From: Methylobacterium sp. E-005
GTDB taxonomy: Bacteria; Pseudomonadota; Alphaproteobacteria; Rhizobiales; Beijerinckiaceae
DNA: 46,274 nucleotides
Direction of reading: 5' to 3'
Assembly: GCF_022829725.1 (NCBI RefSeq)
Contig: NZ_JAKSYG010000183.1
Span: 1 to 46,274 of the forward strand
The notes under the pieces were generated by a model. The model made no database searches. It was not told the DNA's origin and saw only the letters and a list, made by a program, of their open reading frames with translations. This document shows, one piece after another, positions 1-7,709 of the stretch; positions within the stretch are counted from its first letter, which is position 1, and the number at the start of each line of letters is the position of its first letter. Made by a program: the position numbers and the translations under genes.

Positions 1-36
1 AAGAAGATGAATCAGGCGTTCCGCCATGGGCACGAA

Positions 37-70
37 AACGCCCGCCGCGGCTGTGAGCCGGACGGGCGTT
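37..70 (-). terminator. GC-rich hairpin, minus-strand terminator-like
   Basis: The outer stem pairs AACGCCCG (37-44) with CGGGCGTT (63-70). An inner stem pairs CGGCT (48-52) with AGCCG (56-60). AAAA at 35-38 would give a U-run on the minus transcript. It is probably an intrinsic terminator. Confidence 0.5.
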
Positions 71-136
71 CCCATATCCAAATTGTGATCGGGTAAGGAT
101 CCCGATCCGAATACAGGCTTCAGGATGCGGGCCAAC

Positions 137-170
137 GAAAAAGCCCGCGCCGGCGAACCGGGCGGGCTGA
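137..170 (-). terminator. Intrinsic terminator downstream of the chemotaxis receptor
   Basis: AGCCCGC (142-148) pairs with GCGGGCT (162-168). The A-run at 138-142 gives UUUUU on the minus strand. It lies about 140 nt past the stop of the receptor gene. Its right arm and loop are almost identical to the hairpin at 2293-2323 on the other side of that gene. Confidence 0.6.
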
Positions 171-306
171 GTATAATGGCGCTCGAAATATCTTCCAGGC
201 GCTGAGGGGGCATTACATCTAATAGCTGATGAGGCTGGCCCAGCCCATGACCTGACCGGTTGGATCAACAGAGATCAGGGTTTTCTCCAAAGCTGTCCCT
301 AACTTT

Positions 307-2031
307 TTAAGCAGCCTTCACACCCGCCAAAAAGGCGCCGACTTCGTGACTTAGTCGTTCGGAATGCTGCGTCAGTTTTTGCGCTGCATTCAGTACTTGG
401 GATGCTGCGGTGCTAGTCTGGACGGCACCTTCACGTACTGACGATATATTCGTTTTCACTTGCTCTGTGCTGTGAGCTGCCTGCTGCACGTTGCGGGCAA
501 TCTCCTTCGTGGCAGCTCCTTGTTCCTCCATAGCTGCGGCGACGGAGCCCGCATACGTGGACATTTCAGTAATCACGCGTCCAATTTCTTGAATATCGCT
601 CACTGCCTCTCGCGTCGCTGCTCTGATTTCGGAAATCCGCTCTCCGATCTCTCCAGTGGCGCGTGCGCTCTGGCCTGCTAACTCCTTCACCTCGTTTGCT
701 ACCACGGCAAAACCTCTGCCCACTTCACCGGCCCGGGCGGCCTCAATCGTCGCGTTAAGCGCTAGTAAGTTCGTCTGAGCGGCAATCCCAGCGATGATTG
801 ATGCCGCTGACGTAATCCGTTCAGCCGTAGCGTTCAAACGCTGTACGGTCTCGTTAGTACGAATAGCTTTGTCGACAGCTTGCTGTGCAATTTGGGCGGA
901 CTGATTCACCTGATATACGATATCTTGGACAGATGCCGACATTTCTTCGCTGGCCGCTGCCACCGTTTGCACGTTCACTGATGTTCTCTCCGCCGCCCCC
1001 TCAACGATCACGGTTTGCTGGGTAGATTGCTGGGCTATCCCGGTCATGGAATGCGCTGTGACTTCCATCTCGCTAGCAGCACCTGCCAAACCATGAGATA
1101 GCGCCGAGACCTTGTGCTCAAACGTTTTCGTCAGCTCGTCCAGGATTTGCGCGCGCCGCATTTTCGCAGCGTCCTCCGCAGCTTCGGCAGCAGCAAGTCG
1201 CTGTGCTTCGATGGCATTGTCTTTGAAAACTTGTAACGACCGCGCAAGCAGGCCCACTTCGTCTTTCCGTGATGTTCCGTCGACCCTCACGTCTAGTTGG
1301 CCCGATGCGAGGTGGCTCATCGCTCTAGTCATGACGCTCAGCGGACGAGTAACGCCGAGGGCCACAATGGCCCAAAGCACACCGATGCTTACCGCCAGAC
1401 CAATCGCAGCAAGGGCTGTAAGTTTCTGAGTCGCCGAATTGGCGATCTCTACCGCCCTGTTTTTTGCTTCATCTAAATTTTTCCTAGTAGCATCGATGCG
1501 TTGATTGACCGCCTCGACCACTTTGCGCCGAGCATCCCGCGCCTCATTGTTAGATATCCGAATAGCTTCGGCGTTTTGACCGCTCAAACTCAGGGAATTT
1601 GCTCTATCTGCCAACAAAAAGTAATCGCCAAGAAGGCGCCTTGTAATTTCGTGCTTGGATTTGCGCTCTGGGGTGTCCGACATGGCAATTAGGTTCTCGG
1701 CGCCGACTAATGCTTTTTGCTTCAAGGCATCATAGCCCTCTTTAAGCTTTTGTATGTCGGCAAGATTTGTTTCGCTTGTGATGCTCTTTTGCCTGAGAGT
1801 GGCTTCATCCAGCGACACAGCGACTTGCAGTATCTCTATTGCACGAGCAGCCCTAACATCCACGATTTCCTGAGTATCGTCAGCCAATGACAACAGATTT
1901 GAACGAGCGAAAAAAACGACCGCGGCCGAAACTAGAAAAATCAGACATAACGGCAGTGTCAGCTTCGTTAAAAGCGTAAAATTGTTCAAGATTTTCATGA
2001 CGCGCCGCGAGGGAAAGTACTCGGATTCCAT
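307..2031 (-). CDS. Methyl-accepting chemotaxis protein (possible prophage cargo)
   Basis: This 574-residue transmembrane receptor would feed stimuli to CheA/CheW. It has an N-terminal TM segment (about residues 15-40), a helical sensor region of the four-helix-bundle type, a second TM (about 203-228) and a HAMP domain. The C-terminal signalling domain carries the conserved hairpin tip ([18 protein letters not shown]...GRGFAVVA). The start at 2031 is supported by an upstream AGGGA; the Met at 1998 has no such site. The gene is visibly more AT-rich than its surroundings, and phage-like terminator hairpins lie on both sides, which suggests acquired cargo. The ligand is unknown. Confidence 0.93.
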   Translation of the reverse strand: MESEYFPSRRVMKILNNFTLLTKLTLPLCLIFLVSAAVVFFARSNLLSLADDTQEIVDVRAARAIEILQVAVSLDEATLRQKSITSETNLADIQKLKEGYDALKQKALVGAENLIAMSDTPERKSKHEITRRLLGDYFLLADRANSLSLSGQNAEAIRISNNEARDARRKVVEAVNQRIDATRKNLDEAKNRAVEIANSATQKLTALAAIGLAVSIGVLWAIVALGVTRPLSVMTRAMSHLASGQLDVRVDGTSRKDEVGLLARSLQVFKDNAIEAQRLAAAEAAEDAAKMRRAQILDELTKTFEHKVSALSHGLAGAASEMEVTAHSMTGIAQQSTQQTVIVEGAAERTSVNVQTVAAASEEMSASVQDIVYQVNQSAQIAQQAVDKAIRTNETVQRLNATAERITSAASIIAGIAAQTNLLALNATIEAARAGEVGRGFAVVANEVKELAGQSARATGEIGERISEIRAATREAVSDIQEIGRVITEMSTYAGSVAAAMEEQGAATKEIARNVQQAAHSTEQVKTNISSVREGAVQTSTAASQVLNAAQKLTQHSERLSHEVGAFLAGVKAA

Positions 2032-2292
2032 CGCACATCCCTAAGCGCGAGGCCGCCTTGGTTCTGCCATTGATAGCTTAATGAGCGCTTACTGTTTGGA
2101 TCTTTGCTATAACACGTAGGCTATAGTGAGCCTACAGATTAGTGATTAAATGACACTGTAGGTTGTTCGATCATGATATACATCAGTAGGGATTGTAGGA
2201 TTTGCCGGTTTGGTAGCCTTATCCACGGTTCGCCTTCGCCATCTACCGCCCGTGGTCCTGAACTGTGTCGCGAAGGAGGTTTCGGCCGCAAA

Positions 2293-2323
2293 AAAGCCCA
2301 CCACGGCGAACCGGGCGGGCTTT
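2293..2323 (-). terminator. Terminator hairpin 1 of 3 after the lysis-like cassette
   Basis: AAAGCCC (2293-2299) pairs with GGGCTTT (2317-2323). An A-run at 2290-2295 gives a U-run on the minus strand. It shares its loop and right arm with the hairpin at 142-168. Confidence 0.55.
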
Positions 2324-2393
2324 GAGATCAGGTCGACGCTGCCGCCGATCGGCCGGACCACACCGCAATATGCAGATCTCAGGTTAACGAAAA

Positions 2394-2421
2394 AGCCCCG
2401 CGCGGCGATGCCGGCGGGGCT
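2394..2421 (-). terminator. Terminator hairpin 2 of 3 after the lysis-like cassette
   Basis: AGCCCCG (2394-2400) pairs with CGGGGCT (2415-2421). The A-run at 2390-2394 is on the correct side for minus-strand termination. Confidence 0.55.
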
Positions 2422-2494
2422 GAGGTTCGATCCGAGCCTCGGGGGAGAAGCGACCGAATCGGCGGCGATCGTAGCCGGGCTGCGGGCAAAGAAA

Positions 2495-2524
2495 AGCCCC
2501 GGTCAGCGCGTGGCTGCCGGGGCT
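2495..2524 (-). terminator. Terminator hairpin 3 of 3, nearest the cassette
   Basis: AGCCCCGG (2495-2502) pairs with CCGGGGCT (2517-2524). An inner stem pairs CAGC with GCTG. AAAA at 2492-2495 gives a U-run on the minus strand. It sits 57 nt after the stop of the gene ending at 2582, so it is the likely primary terminator of that operon. Confidence 0.6.
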
Positions 2525-2581
2525 GAGATGGGTCTATGCACTTGGGGGCCTCGTAGACGCGCGGAAGCGAAGGCGGTTCCG

Positions 2582-3055
2582 TCAGGGCGCTTCCGTACAT
2601 GCCACCTCGAACGGCGTTAGAGCGTCTCGCTGGCGCTGCGGCAGATACCCCTGAAGCCAGTTGCACGCTGCCGAGGGTGAAGTGCGGATCTGCGCCGAAC
2701 CGCATGGGAAGTCGCGTGGGATCGCCACGTTCAGCGTCTGCGCCCGACCGTTGAAGCGCCAGGGCGTGGCGATGGTCTCGGTCTTCAGTACCGTGGGCTG
2801 CTCGTTCGGTTGCGACACGCTTTCGATTTGCCGGGCGAATGTCAGGTCGCAGTTGTCGAGGTATACCCGGGTGGCGAGGATGCTGAGCGTACCGCCCCGG
2901 GGCACGGGATCGGGCGCGACGTCCACGGACTGCACGACGTAGGGCCAGTGCCAGTCGCCGGCTTGGAAAGCGACGACTGGGCACAGTAGCAGGAACAGAA
3001 CTGCGCCCGCGATGTGCGCGATCATGAGCAGCCGGCGGCTGAGACGGAACATCAT
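2582..3055 (-). CDS. Membrane-anchored hypothetical phage protein
   Basis: This 157-residue protein was not recognised. An N-terminal basic stretch is followed by one hydrophobic segment (about residues 10-32) that ends near a tryptophan-rich region (DWHWPY). An extracytoplasmic domain with three cysteines follows. The start chosen is the first Met of the MMFRLSRR reading, two bases from the stop of the gene upstream, so the two are probably cotranslated. As the last gene of the minus-strand cassette it could be a spanin-like or other envelope lysis component; that is inferred from position only. Confidence 0.55.
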   Translation of the reverse strand: MMFRLSRRLLMIAHIAGAVLFLLLCPVVAFQAGDWHWPYVVQSVDVAPDPVPRGGTLSILATRVYLDNCDLTFARQIESVSQPNEQPTVLKTETIATPWRFNGRAQTLNVAIPRDFPCGSAQIRTSPSAACNWLQGYLPQRQRDALTPFEVACTEAP

Positions 3056-3057
3056 CC

Positions 3058-3567
3058 TCAGTGTCCTTTCACGAGGTTGTACAGCTCCTTGAGGAAGGGG
3101 ATCTGCTCCAAGCCCCACTTGGCGAATCCGTATACGGGGATCGCGATCGCCAGGCCGGCTTTCCATGTCGTGCTCCAGATCCGGTGAAAGACCGTGCGGT
3201 CGGCTTCGCGGCGGGCGAGCCGGATGAGCGCGGCGAGTTCGTGCTGCTCGAGGCTGGCGAGCGCCAGGATGGTCGCGACCTTCGCCGGGTCCATTTTGGC
3301 GAACATCTCGATCATGAACCGCGGGAACCGAACGACGCGATCCGGTCCATGCAGCGACTCGCCGATGTCCTCCTCGCGGAGGATACCGTCGAGGGTGCGC
3401 CGCGCCTCGACGCCGGCGGTGAAGCTCTCAACCGGCGGCTCAGTGACTTGGCGTCGCGCGTCCCGTGCTGAGTTCGGGAGATGATCCTCCGACGCATGCA
3501 GGCCCCGCGTGACGCTGTCCACGACGGCACGCGGGTCTAGCGGCTTTCTCGGCCGTGCTGGCGACAT
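3058..3567 (-). CDS. Hypothetical phage protein with C-terminal membrane segment
   Basis: This 169-residue protein has an unrecognised family. The first half is charged and probably cytoplasmic. A helical stretch follows (MDPAKVATILALASLEQHELAAL begins near residue 90), then a hydrophobic segment near residues 131-147 (AGLAIAIPVYGFAKWGL). It lies between a holin-like gene and a small membrane gene on the same strand, so a role in the lysis module is possible. Sequence alone does not settle the function. Confidence 0.6.
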   Translation of the reverse strand: MSPARPRKPLDPRAVVDSVTRGLHASEDHLPNSARDARRQVTEPPVESFTAGVEARRTLDGILREEDIGESLHGPDRVVRFPRFMIEMFAKMDPAKVATILALASLEQHELAALIRLARREADRTVFHRIWSTTWKAGLAIAIPVYGFAKWGLEQIPFLKELYNLVKGH

Positions 3568-3613
3568 GATGTTCCCGGGTGGCCATCTTCAACGCTCCGA
3601 CCGGTTGGGCCGG

Positions 3614-4135
3614 CTACTTGATCAGACCGCGCTGGGCGAGATCGTCGAGCGCCGGCTTGAGGATCGCCGACGCGCTGGAGTGCTCGTCGAGCGGCAGGGA
3701 CCGGAAAATCATCCCGGCGATACCCTCAGCGCCCCCGGCCTTGGCGATCGCACGCTGCGGGCTGGTGTTGATGATGTGCTGCACGCCCTCGGCGATCACG
3801 GCCGAGCCCAGATGCGGGATCGTGATGGTCTTACCCTTCACGACGCCGGCCACGGCGTTCATCCCATAGGCGGCGCCACCCTGGACCATCGTCTCGACGC
3901 GCTGCTTGGACAGAACGAGGGCTGCCCAGGGGGCGACCTTGTAGATGCCTGCCGTAATGGCGCCGGCCGCGATCGGCACAAGGACGTTGGAGACCGCCGG
4001 GAGCACGGCCAGGACCCAATCGCCCCACGGCAGCGACGCGGTGTTCGGCGCGGTGATCGCGACCTCGGCCAGGGCGGGCATCAGGGACAGGCAGACACAG
4101 GCGAGCGCGAGCGCGCCGAGAAGCAGGCGGTTCAT
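3614..4135 (-). CDS. Holin-like phage membrane protein (LLH-type candidate)
   Basis: This 173-residue protein has an N-terminal signal or TM segment (residues 3-22, LLLGALALACVCLSLMPALA), a second hydrophobic stretch (about 42-72) and an amphipathic C-terminal half. Size, topology and position in a cassette with an endolysin-like gene match phage holins of the LLH kind. No diagnostic motif is visible, so the holin call is an inference. A secreted or inner-membrane phage protein of another kind is the alternative. Confidence 0.5.
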   Translation of the reverse strand: MNRLLLGALALACVCLSLMPALAEVAITAPNTASLPWGDWVLAVLPAVSNVLVPIAAGAITAGIYKVAPWAALVLSKQRVETMVQGGAAYGMNAVAGVVKGKTITIPHLGSAVIAEGVQHIINTSPQRAIAKAGGAEGIAGMIFRSLPLDEHSSASAILKPALDDLAQRGLIK

Positions 4136-4243
4136 GGAGATCTCTCAGCTGTCGGGAAGTGCACGGCGGGCCCGGCCGGCTCGGGTTTGTGTTCAACGAA
4201 ACGGGGTTTCGTGAGAGGCAAGCCGGTTTGCGTTAAGCCGGTG

Positions 4244-4271
4244 AGAAACAAGCCGCCCGAGGAGGTCGGGC
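4244..4271 (-). terminator. Hairpin after the small conserved phage gene
   Basis: GCCCGA (4255-4260) pairs with TCGGGC (4266-4271). On the minus strand it is followed by GGCTTGTTTCTC. It lies directly against the stop of the gene ending at 4273. It is weaker than the hairpins at 2293-2524. Confidence 0.4.
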
Positions 4272-4272
4272 C

Positions 4273-4518
4273 TCAATCGGCCTTGGTGAAGTCGACGTAG
4301 AAGGTGTCGCCAGCCTTGAAGTGCCCGACCAAATCGGGGTTCATGACCATCATGTCGAGGGACGCGGACGGCGTGAACTTGGCGAACGTGTTGTCTTCGT
4401 CCTTGCCGTCAGCACCGTAGGCTTCGTTCTTGGCAACCGCATGGAATCGCAGCGTCTCCTGCGTCTCGGAATGCCGCTCGACGTGGAACAGCTTCAGCTT
4501 GGCGCGCATCTCGGGCAT
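4273..4518 (-). CDS. Small conserved phage protein, function unknown
   Basis: This 81-residue soluble protein starts MPEMRAKLK and contains DEDNTFAKFTPSASL and a C-terminal GDTFYVDFTKAD. I recognise this pattern (an N-terminal 'RAKLK' strand, a 'DEDNTFAKFTPSA' core and an ending 'FYVDFT') as a small all-beta protein common in alphaproteobacterial prophages. I know of no established function. The start follows from codon bias and the conserved N terminus; a longer upstream extension in the same frame is arginine-rich antisense-type sequence. Confidence 0.7.
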   Translation of the reverse strand: MPEMRAKLKLFHVERHSETQETLRFHAVAKNEAYGADGKDEDNTFAKFTPSASLDMMVMNPDLVGHFKAGDTFYVDFTKAD

Positions 4519-4562
4519 GGGTGTTCTCGCTTCTGAAATGCCGGGTGCCGCCGGCGCGGGTC

Positions 4563-4748
4563 TCAGGCTCTGACGACGAGCCAGACGAAGGCGACGGCGA
4601 TGTCGAGCAGGACGAAGCCGATGCCGAGCAGGATCGGCACGGACCCGGCGACGCGCTCGTCGGCCGAGCCCTGGCCGTTTGTGATGGCCGTGCCCCAGGC
4701 GATCAGCGCTATACCGAGCGAGAGCAGGATGGCGAGAAGCCACTTCAT
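4563..4748 (-). CDS. Small two-TM membrane protein, lysis-like cassette
   Basis: This 61-residue protein has two hydrophobic helices (about residues 3-22 and 36-59) joined by a short polar loop (NGQGSADERVAG). Its start overlaps the stop of the peptidoglycan-binding gene by 4 nt. The size, topology and location next to a wall-active enzyme fit a small holin or antiholin, but no family is recognised. Confidence 0.6.
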   Translation of the reverse strand: MKWLLAILLSLGIALIAWGTAITNGQGSADERVAGSVPILLGIGFVLLDIAVAFVWLVVRA

Positions 4749-5242
4749 GCCGCGGCTCTCACGCTGTCGATGGCCGCCCAGCAGGCCGGCCCGCAGATCC
4801 CGTCGGCCACGAGGTGGTGTGCACGCTGGTAGGCCCGCAGGGCCGATTCGGTGCCGGGCCCGAACTGGCCGTCCGCCTTCACGCCGATTGCGTTCTGAAG
4901 CGCGATGACGTCAGGGCCGCTCGCCCCGCGGCGCAGGGTCGGCCGCTTCTGGGCATCGACCTTCGGGATGAGCGCGCGCACCACGCCGCCGTTCATGGCA
5001 CCCGCTACCCGAAGTCGGAACGCGGTCATGTCGATGCCGGCCGGGTCGATCTTGCGGCCCTTGGGCGTGCAGTACTCCCGATGAGCCACTGCCATGATCG
5101 GGTCGTCCGGTTCGGCGACGCGCTGAATAACGCCTCCGCCCTTCAGGCGGTCCGCTACCACCTTCGCTGCATCTGCGACGCCGCGATCGCCGCGCCCTTC
5201 AATCCCGAGCATGTCGCCGCCGTGAAGCGGGAGACCCTGCAC
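4745..5242 (-). pseudogene. 5'-truncated amidase with peptidoglycan-binding domain
   Basis: The readable 165 residues match the C-terminal part of a phage N-acetylmuramoyl-L-alanine amidase (Amidase_2 type). AHREYCTPKGRKIDPAGIDM (from about residue 53) fits the terminal zinc-ligand region of that family. A peptidoglycan-binding repeat follows (about 103-160: LRRGASGPDVIALQNAIG..ADGQFGPGTESALRAYQ). The roughly 100 residues that would supply the other zinc ligands are absent, and the first 30-40 residues are antisense to plausible plus-strand coding. I call it a deletion-truncated endolysin. A domain-level protein starting at 5242 remains possible. Confidence 0.6.
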
Positions 5243-5290
5243 TGCGGACGGCAGATGCGCGGCGCGCCCGCGGCCGAGGCGGCGGAGTGA
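5150..5290 (+). pseudogene. 3' remnant of a plus-strand phage gene
   Basis: The plus frame ending at TGA 5288-5290 reads ICDAAIAAPFNPEHVAAVK and then a charged tail. It looks like genuine coding sequence and overlaps the exonuclease ATG as TGATG, as every other pair in this operon does. No good start or longer plausible protein is visible upstream, where the strand becomes antisense to the amidase. It is probably the 3' end of a gene cut by the same deletion. The left limit is approximate. Confidence 0.35.
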
Positions 5291-6012
5291 TGGCGATGGC
5301 CCTGCTCGCCCCCGACGCCCCCGCGCGCCCGTCCACCGTGCGCATCCACGCCGATCTCTACCAGGGCACCGATGAGTGGATCGCGGCGCGCTGCGGCCTG
5401 CTCACCGCCAGCGAGATGTCGCTGATCCTCACGCCGACCCTGAAGGCGGCGAAGAACGAGAAGGAGCGCTCGCACCTGTACGAGCTGCTCGCCCAGCGCA
5501 TCACACGCTTCGTCGAGCCCCGCTATCTCAGCGACGACATGATGCGCGGCCGGGACGACGAGGTCGAGGCGCTCACGCTCTACGCCCGGCACTACGCCGC
5601 GACCGAGACCGTCGGCTTTATCACCAATGACCGGTGGGGCTTCACGCTCGGGTATTCACCAGACGCGCTCGTCGGCTTCGATGGCCTCGTCGAGTGCAAG
5701 TCGCGCCGGCAGAAGTATCAGGTCGAGACGTTCCTTGTGCACGTCGTTGAACAGACGATTCCAGCCGACTACGCGCTCCAGATCCAGACCGGGCTCCTCG
5801 TGTCCGAGCGGTCCTGGTGTGACCTCGTTTCGTACTCCGGCGGTCTGCCTCTTGCTGTGATCCGCGCCTATCCGGACGAGACGATCCAGAAGGCGATCGT
5901 CGACGCGGCCGGCGACTTCGAGCAGCGCCTCCAGGATGCCCACGACCGCTACCGCGCCGCCATCGCTGGCGCGATCCCGACGATGCGCATCAACCGGGAG
6001 ATCATGGCGTGA
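5290..6012 (+). CDS. YqaJ-type viral recombinase exonuclease
   Basis: This 240-residue protein belongs to the lambda-exonuclease/YqaJ group of PD-(D/E)XK nucleases, which resect double-strand ends for phage recombination. The catalytic core is visible as SPDALV (Asp about 125) followed by LVECKS (Glu about 135, Lys about 137). An upstream RGRDDEVEA lies near residues 87-95, and the Q of ALQIQTGLLV near 175. ATG 5290 overlaps the stop of the upstream remnant; a GTG at 5287 and an ATG at 5296 are alternatives. The downstream gene overlaps by 4 nt (GTGA). It heads the early operon. Confidence 0.85.
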   Translation: MAMALLAPDAPARPSTVRIHADLYQGTDEWIAARCGLLTASEMSLILTPTLKAAKNEKERSHLYELLAQRITRFVEPRYLSDDMMRGRDDEVEALTLYARHYAATETVGFITNDRWGFTLGYSPDALVGFDGLVECKSRRQKYQVETFLVHVVEQTIPADYALQIQTGLLVSERSWCDLVSYSGGLPLAVIRAYPDETIQKAIVDAAGDFEQRLQDAHDRYRAAIAGAIPTMRINREIMA

Positions 6013-6665
6013 TCGACATCTCGCAGACGGTCGCTCCGAAAAGTGACCAGCTCAATGCCGACGACCTGATCGGCGGCCCGCGCACCATCAGGGTGACCCG
6101 CGTCGCCGCCATGAAGGAGCCGGACCAGCCGATCGCGATCTACTTCGAGGGCGACAATGGCAAGCCGTACAAGCCCGGCAAGTCGATGCGCCGCGTGCTC
6201 CTGCGGATCTGGGGCCAGGACGGTTCCGCCTACGCTGGCCGGCGCATGACGCTCTACCGGGACGATGCCGTGCAGTTCGGCGGCGTGGCCGTCGGCGGCA
6301 TCCGGATCAGCCATATGTCGGGGATCTCCTCGGCGATGACGATGGCGCTCACCGAGAAGCGCGCGAGCCGCCGGCCTTTCACGGTCAAGCCGTTGCCGGA
6401 CGAGCAAGCCCCGAAACGCGAGGACGATCGCCAGTCGGGCCCGAAGCGGACGCTGGAGGACGTGGCGCGCGAGAAGGCCAGGGGCGGTCAAGAGATCTAC
6501 GACGAGTGGACCGCGCGCCTGAAGCCCGCCCAGGCCGAGCAGCTGGTCGACATCCAAGACGACATCAATCGGCTTCTCGACGAGGCGGATGAGCGCCGGC
6601 GTGAAGAAGCGAAATCCGACGACGTCTTCCCGGGCGACACACCGGCCACCGGACAGGCCGCCTGA
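6009..6665 (+). CDS. Conserved phage protein paired with the exonuclease
   Basis: This 218-residue protein starts GTG within GTGA, overlapping the exonuclease stop. Residues 1-125 form a conserved beta-rich core (APKSDQLNADDLIGGPRTIRVT; GKPYKPGKSMRRVLLRIWG; AVGGIRISHMS). The rest is a charged linker and helical tail. I recognise the N-terminal motif as frequent in prophages beside YqaJ genes but know no experimental function. The place of a single-strand annealing or ssDNA-binding partner is vacant in this operon, so that role is a reasonable but unproven guess. Confidence 0.7.
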   Translation: MIDISQTVAPKSDQLNADDLIGGPRTIRVTRVAAMKEPDQPIAIYFEGDNGKPYKPGKSMRRVLLRIWGQDGSAYAGRRMTLYRDDAVQFGGVAVGGIRISHMSGISSAMTMALTEKRASRRPFTVKPLPDEQAPKREDDRQSGPKRTLEDVAREKARGGQEIYDEWTARLKPAQAEQLVDIQDDINRLLDEADERRREEAKSDDVFPGDTPATGQAA

Positions 6666-7003
6666 TGGCCGCCGGCACGAGGGCGACACTCGACCTCTCC
6701 ACTCTCGACCCGCTGCAGCTCGCCCTGGCGGCTGAGACTGCGGCCCGGGCCACGCTGGGCGACGCCGCGATGCTCGGCGCGTGCAGCGAGCGTCAGACCG
6801 GCGACGCCACCGCGCGCACGCTGGAACTCGGCCAGGCCCTGGCGATCCTTGCGTTGCTCATGGGCGTGCTCGACGAGAACTGGGACGTGTTCGAGCCGGT
6901 GCTGGCAGCCTGTCTGCGTGGGGACCGCGTCGAGGTCGAGGACGCTGCCCCGGAGCGCGCCAGAGGAGACGAGCGGCCTGCGCTCGTGCTGGTGGCGCGA
7001 TGA
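6665..7003 (+). CDS. Hypothetical phage protein
   Basis: This 112-residue protein was not recognised. Its ATG overlaps the upstream TGA (TGATG), and it shares ATGA with the next gene. It is alanine/leucine-rich and probably helical (ALAAETAARATLGDAAM; LGQALAILALLMGVLD), with an acidic C-terminal part. The tight coupling and normal high-GC codon use support a real gene. Confidence 0.6.
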   Translation: MAAGTRATLDLSTLDPLQLALAAETAARATLGDAAMLGACSERQTGDATARTLELGQALAILALLMGVLDENWDVFEPVLAACLRGDRVEVEDAAPERARGDERPALVLVAR

Positions 7004-7377
7004 GGATCCTCGTCTGCGGAGGCCGCGACCTCGAGCCAGCGCTGGTCTGGAATTGGCTCGAGACCAATGCCCAGGAGGAGTGCGCCGACGCGCTGAACCG
7101 CGCGTCGCACAACCTCATCACCCACGTGATCCAGGGCGGCGCCACCGGGGCCGACGCGGGCGCCGACCGGTGGGCCCGGGCGAGCCGCATCCCGGTGCTG
7201 TCATTCCGCGCGGACTGGGAGCGCTACGGCCGGCGAGCCGGACCGCTCCGAAACACCCGGATGCTGGTCGAGGGTCAGCCGGATGTGGTGATCGCCTTCC
7301 AAGGCGGGGCAGGCACAGCGGATCTGATCCGCAAGGCTCGCTCGATGGAGCTGCCGGTGGTGGAGGCGCAGATATGA
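7000..7377 (+). CDS. DUF2493 / SLOG-family nucleotide-binding protein
   Basis: This 125-residue protein has the DUF2493 pattern: MRILVCGGRDL at the N terminus, VIQGGATGADAGADRWA near 45-60, the FRADWERYGRRAGPLRNTRML block and FQGGAGTADLIRKA near 100-113. This is a Rossmann-like SLOG fold, known or predicted to bind nucleotides or nucleotide derivatives. In phages the ligand is generally unknown. It overlaps both neighbours by 4 nt and is probably translated in step with them. Confidence 0.82.
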   Translation: MRILVCGGRDLEPALVWNWLETNAQEECADALNRASHNLITHVIQGGATGADAGADRWARASRIPVLSFRADWERYGRRAGPLRNTRMLVEGQPDVVIAFQGGAGTADLIRKARSMELPVVEAQI

Positions 7378-7709
7378 AGCCGCTGACCCCACGCCAGATC
7401 GCGGTGCTGGCCACAATCCGCGAGGCCGGCGTGTGCCGGATCGCGGTGCGCAAGACGCAGCGCCAGCCCGGATCGCATGGCCGACGGCGGATGGTGCGGC
7501 CGCAGCTCAGCGACGAGCCGACGGCCTACCGCGCCGAGTGCGGTGGCCGCCGCCTGCCAATCCGGACCGTCGAGGCACTTCTGTGCCGGGGCGAGCTCGT
7601 CCCATTGCGCCGTGGCTGGAGCCTGTGCGTCCGGCTGAAGGCGCGGGACCCGGATCCGGCGACCGGGCGGGCGTTCGGGGAGCGGGTGAGCGCGGGGGAG
7701 GGGATATGA
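7374..7709 (+). CDS. Hypothetical basic phage protein
   Basis: This 111-residue, arginine-rich protein shares ATGA with the genes on both sides. The N terminus (LTPRQIAVLATIREAGVCRI) resembles a winged-helix first helix, and later there is CGGRRLPIRTVEALLCRGELVPL. That could be a small DNA-binding winged helix, but no named family is recognised. Confidence 0.55.
   Translation: MKPLTPRQIAVLATIREAGVCRIAVRKTQRQPGSHGRRRMVRPQLSDEPTAYRAECGGRRLPIRTVEALLCRGELVPLRRGWSLCVRLKARDPDPATGRAFGERVSAGEGI

Larger units (their letters stand above)
1..306. other. Gene-free left edge with two phage-type hairpins
   Basis: No coding region is supported here. The segment holds two GC-rich hairpins (entered separately), each with an A-run on its left arm, so each reads as a hairpin plus U-run on the minus strand. 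They resemble the hairpins at 2290-2527 on the other side of the chemotaxis gene. That similarity suggests the phage-derived DNA continues left beyond the window. Confidence 0.6.
2032..2581. other. Non-coding spacer with three tandem terminators
   Basis: No gene is supported. The AT-rich part (about 2080-2180) probably holds the promoter of the chemotaxis gene. The rest holds three hairpins at 2293-2323, 2394-2421 and 2495-2524. All are oriented to stop minus-strand transcripts coming from the lysis-like cassette. Confidence 0.55.
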
